Shown one piece after another: positions 5,960-6,031 of a stretch of DNA of 6,031 bases. The notes below the pieces were generated by a model that was not told where the DNA came from, did not search any database, and saw only the letters and a program-made list of their open reading frames with translations. Positions within the stretch are counted from its first letter, which is position 1, and every line of letters begins with the position of its first letter. The stretch is from JAFAHZ01 sp035656415 (GTDB taxonomy: Bacteria > Vulcanimicrobiota > Vulcanimicrobiia > Vulcanimicrobiales > Vulcanimicrobiaceae). Location of the stretch: positions 1 through 6,031 of the forward strand of contig DASRSM010000117.1 in assembly GCA_035656415.1 (NCBI GenBank), written 5' to 3'. A program made the translations under genes and the position numbers.

Positions 5960-5994
5960 CGAATGCCCGCTGATCGGCCACCAGCGGGCATTCG
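5960..5994. terminator. Perfect 13-bp-stem hairpin, possible terminator
   Basis: CGAATGCCCGCTG (5960-5972) and CAGCGGGCATTCG (5982-5994) pair perfectly around a 9-nt loop. The stem is strong and GC-rich, as in bidirectional terminators, but no T-run follows on either strand. It may end transcription coming from beyond the right edge, or mark the 3' end of a gene lying outside the window; a recombination or regulatory dyad is an alternative. Confidence 0.5.
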
Positions 5995-6031
5995 CAACAA
6001 GCAGGACGCAAGCGCCCTTTCCTCTCAGAAG

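Larger units (their letters stand above)
5729..6031. other. Gene-free flank of lower GC
   Basis: No convincing gene, tRNA or other RNA gene is seen here. The stretch 5761-5860 has 43 G+C per 100 bases by hand count, well below the arg genes. It contains the possible N-terminal extension of the HTH gene (to 5791), a short GTGTGCCA direct repeat and a 13-bp-stem hairpin. A 49-codon minus-strand frame (5909 to 5760) has no good ribosome binding site and no recognisable domain. Confidence 0.5.

Noticed and set aside
1..6031. CRISPR array, riboswitch, toxin-antitoxin pair or defence genes
   Set aside because: No regular repeat-spacer pattern, no recognised aptamer fold and no proteins of those families were seen; the coding space is taken by arginine genes.

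Overview
The window holds most of an arginine biosynthesis locus from a GC-rich bacterium (about two thirds G+C in a sampled stretch of argH), followed by a short, less GC-rich flank that looks like accessory DNA. Five arg genes lie head to tail on the minus strand in the order argF, argR, argG, argH, argC, and argC runs off the left edge. argB is divergent on the plus strand. No marker here fixes the taxon. The block argF-argR-argG-argH is the order seen in actinobacterial argCJBDFRGH operons, but argC after argH and a divergent argB do not fit that arrangement, so an uncultivated GC-rich lineage is as likely as an actinobacterium.

Layout: 1-428 argC (N-terminal 142 residues); 425-1834 argH; 1839-3053 argG; 3050-3520 argR; 3517-4500 argF, all minus strand; 4503-4539 an AT-rich divergent control region with two ARG-box-like palindromes; about 4520-5332 argB, plus strand; 5333-5489 a short gap with a hairpin and a 14-bp direct repeat; 5490-5698 a frameshifted excisionase-like HTH gene, minus strand; 5699-6031 no convincing gene, but a dyad, a short direct repeat and a 13-bp-stem hairpin.

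Together the genes supply NAGK (ArgB), NAGP reductase (ArgC), ornithine carbamoyltransferase (ArgF), argininosuccinate synthase (ArgG), argininosuccinate lyase (ArgH) and the arginine-responsive regulator ArgR. The first step (argA or argJ) and the aminotransferase (argD) are absent and may lie beyond the left edge. Minus-strand junctions are 4-nt ATGA overlaps (argF/argR, argR/argG, argH/argC) or a 4-nt gap (argG/argH), so one transcript with translational coupling is likely. ArgR, made from inside this operon, probably closes the loop at the tandem boxes between argF and argB.

I found no clear undescribed system. The items most worth a second look are the very compact argF/argB control region, where start codons sit on or beside the operators, and the broken HTH gene in the lower-GC flank.
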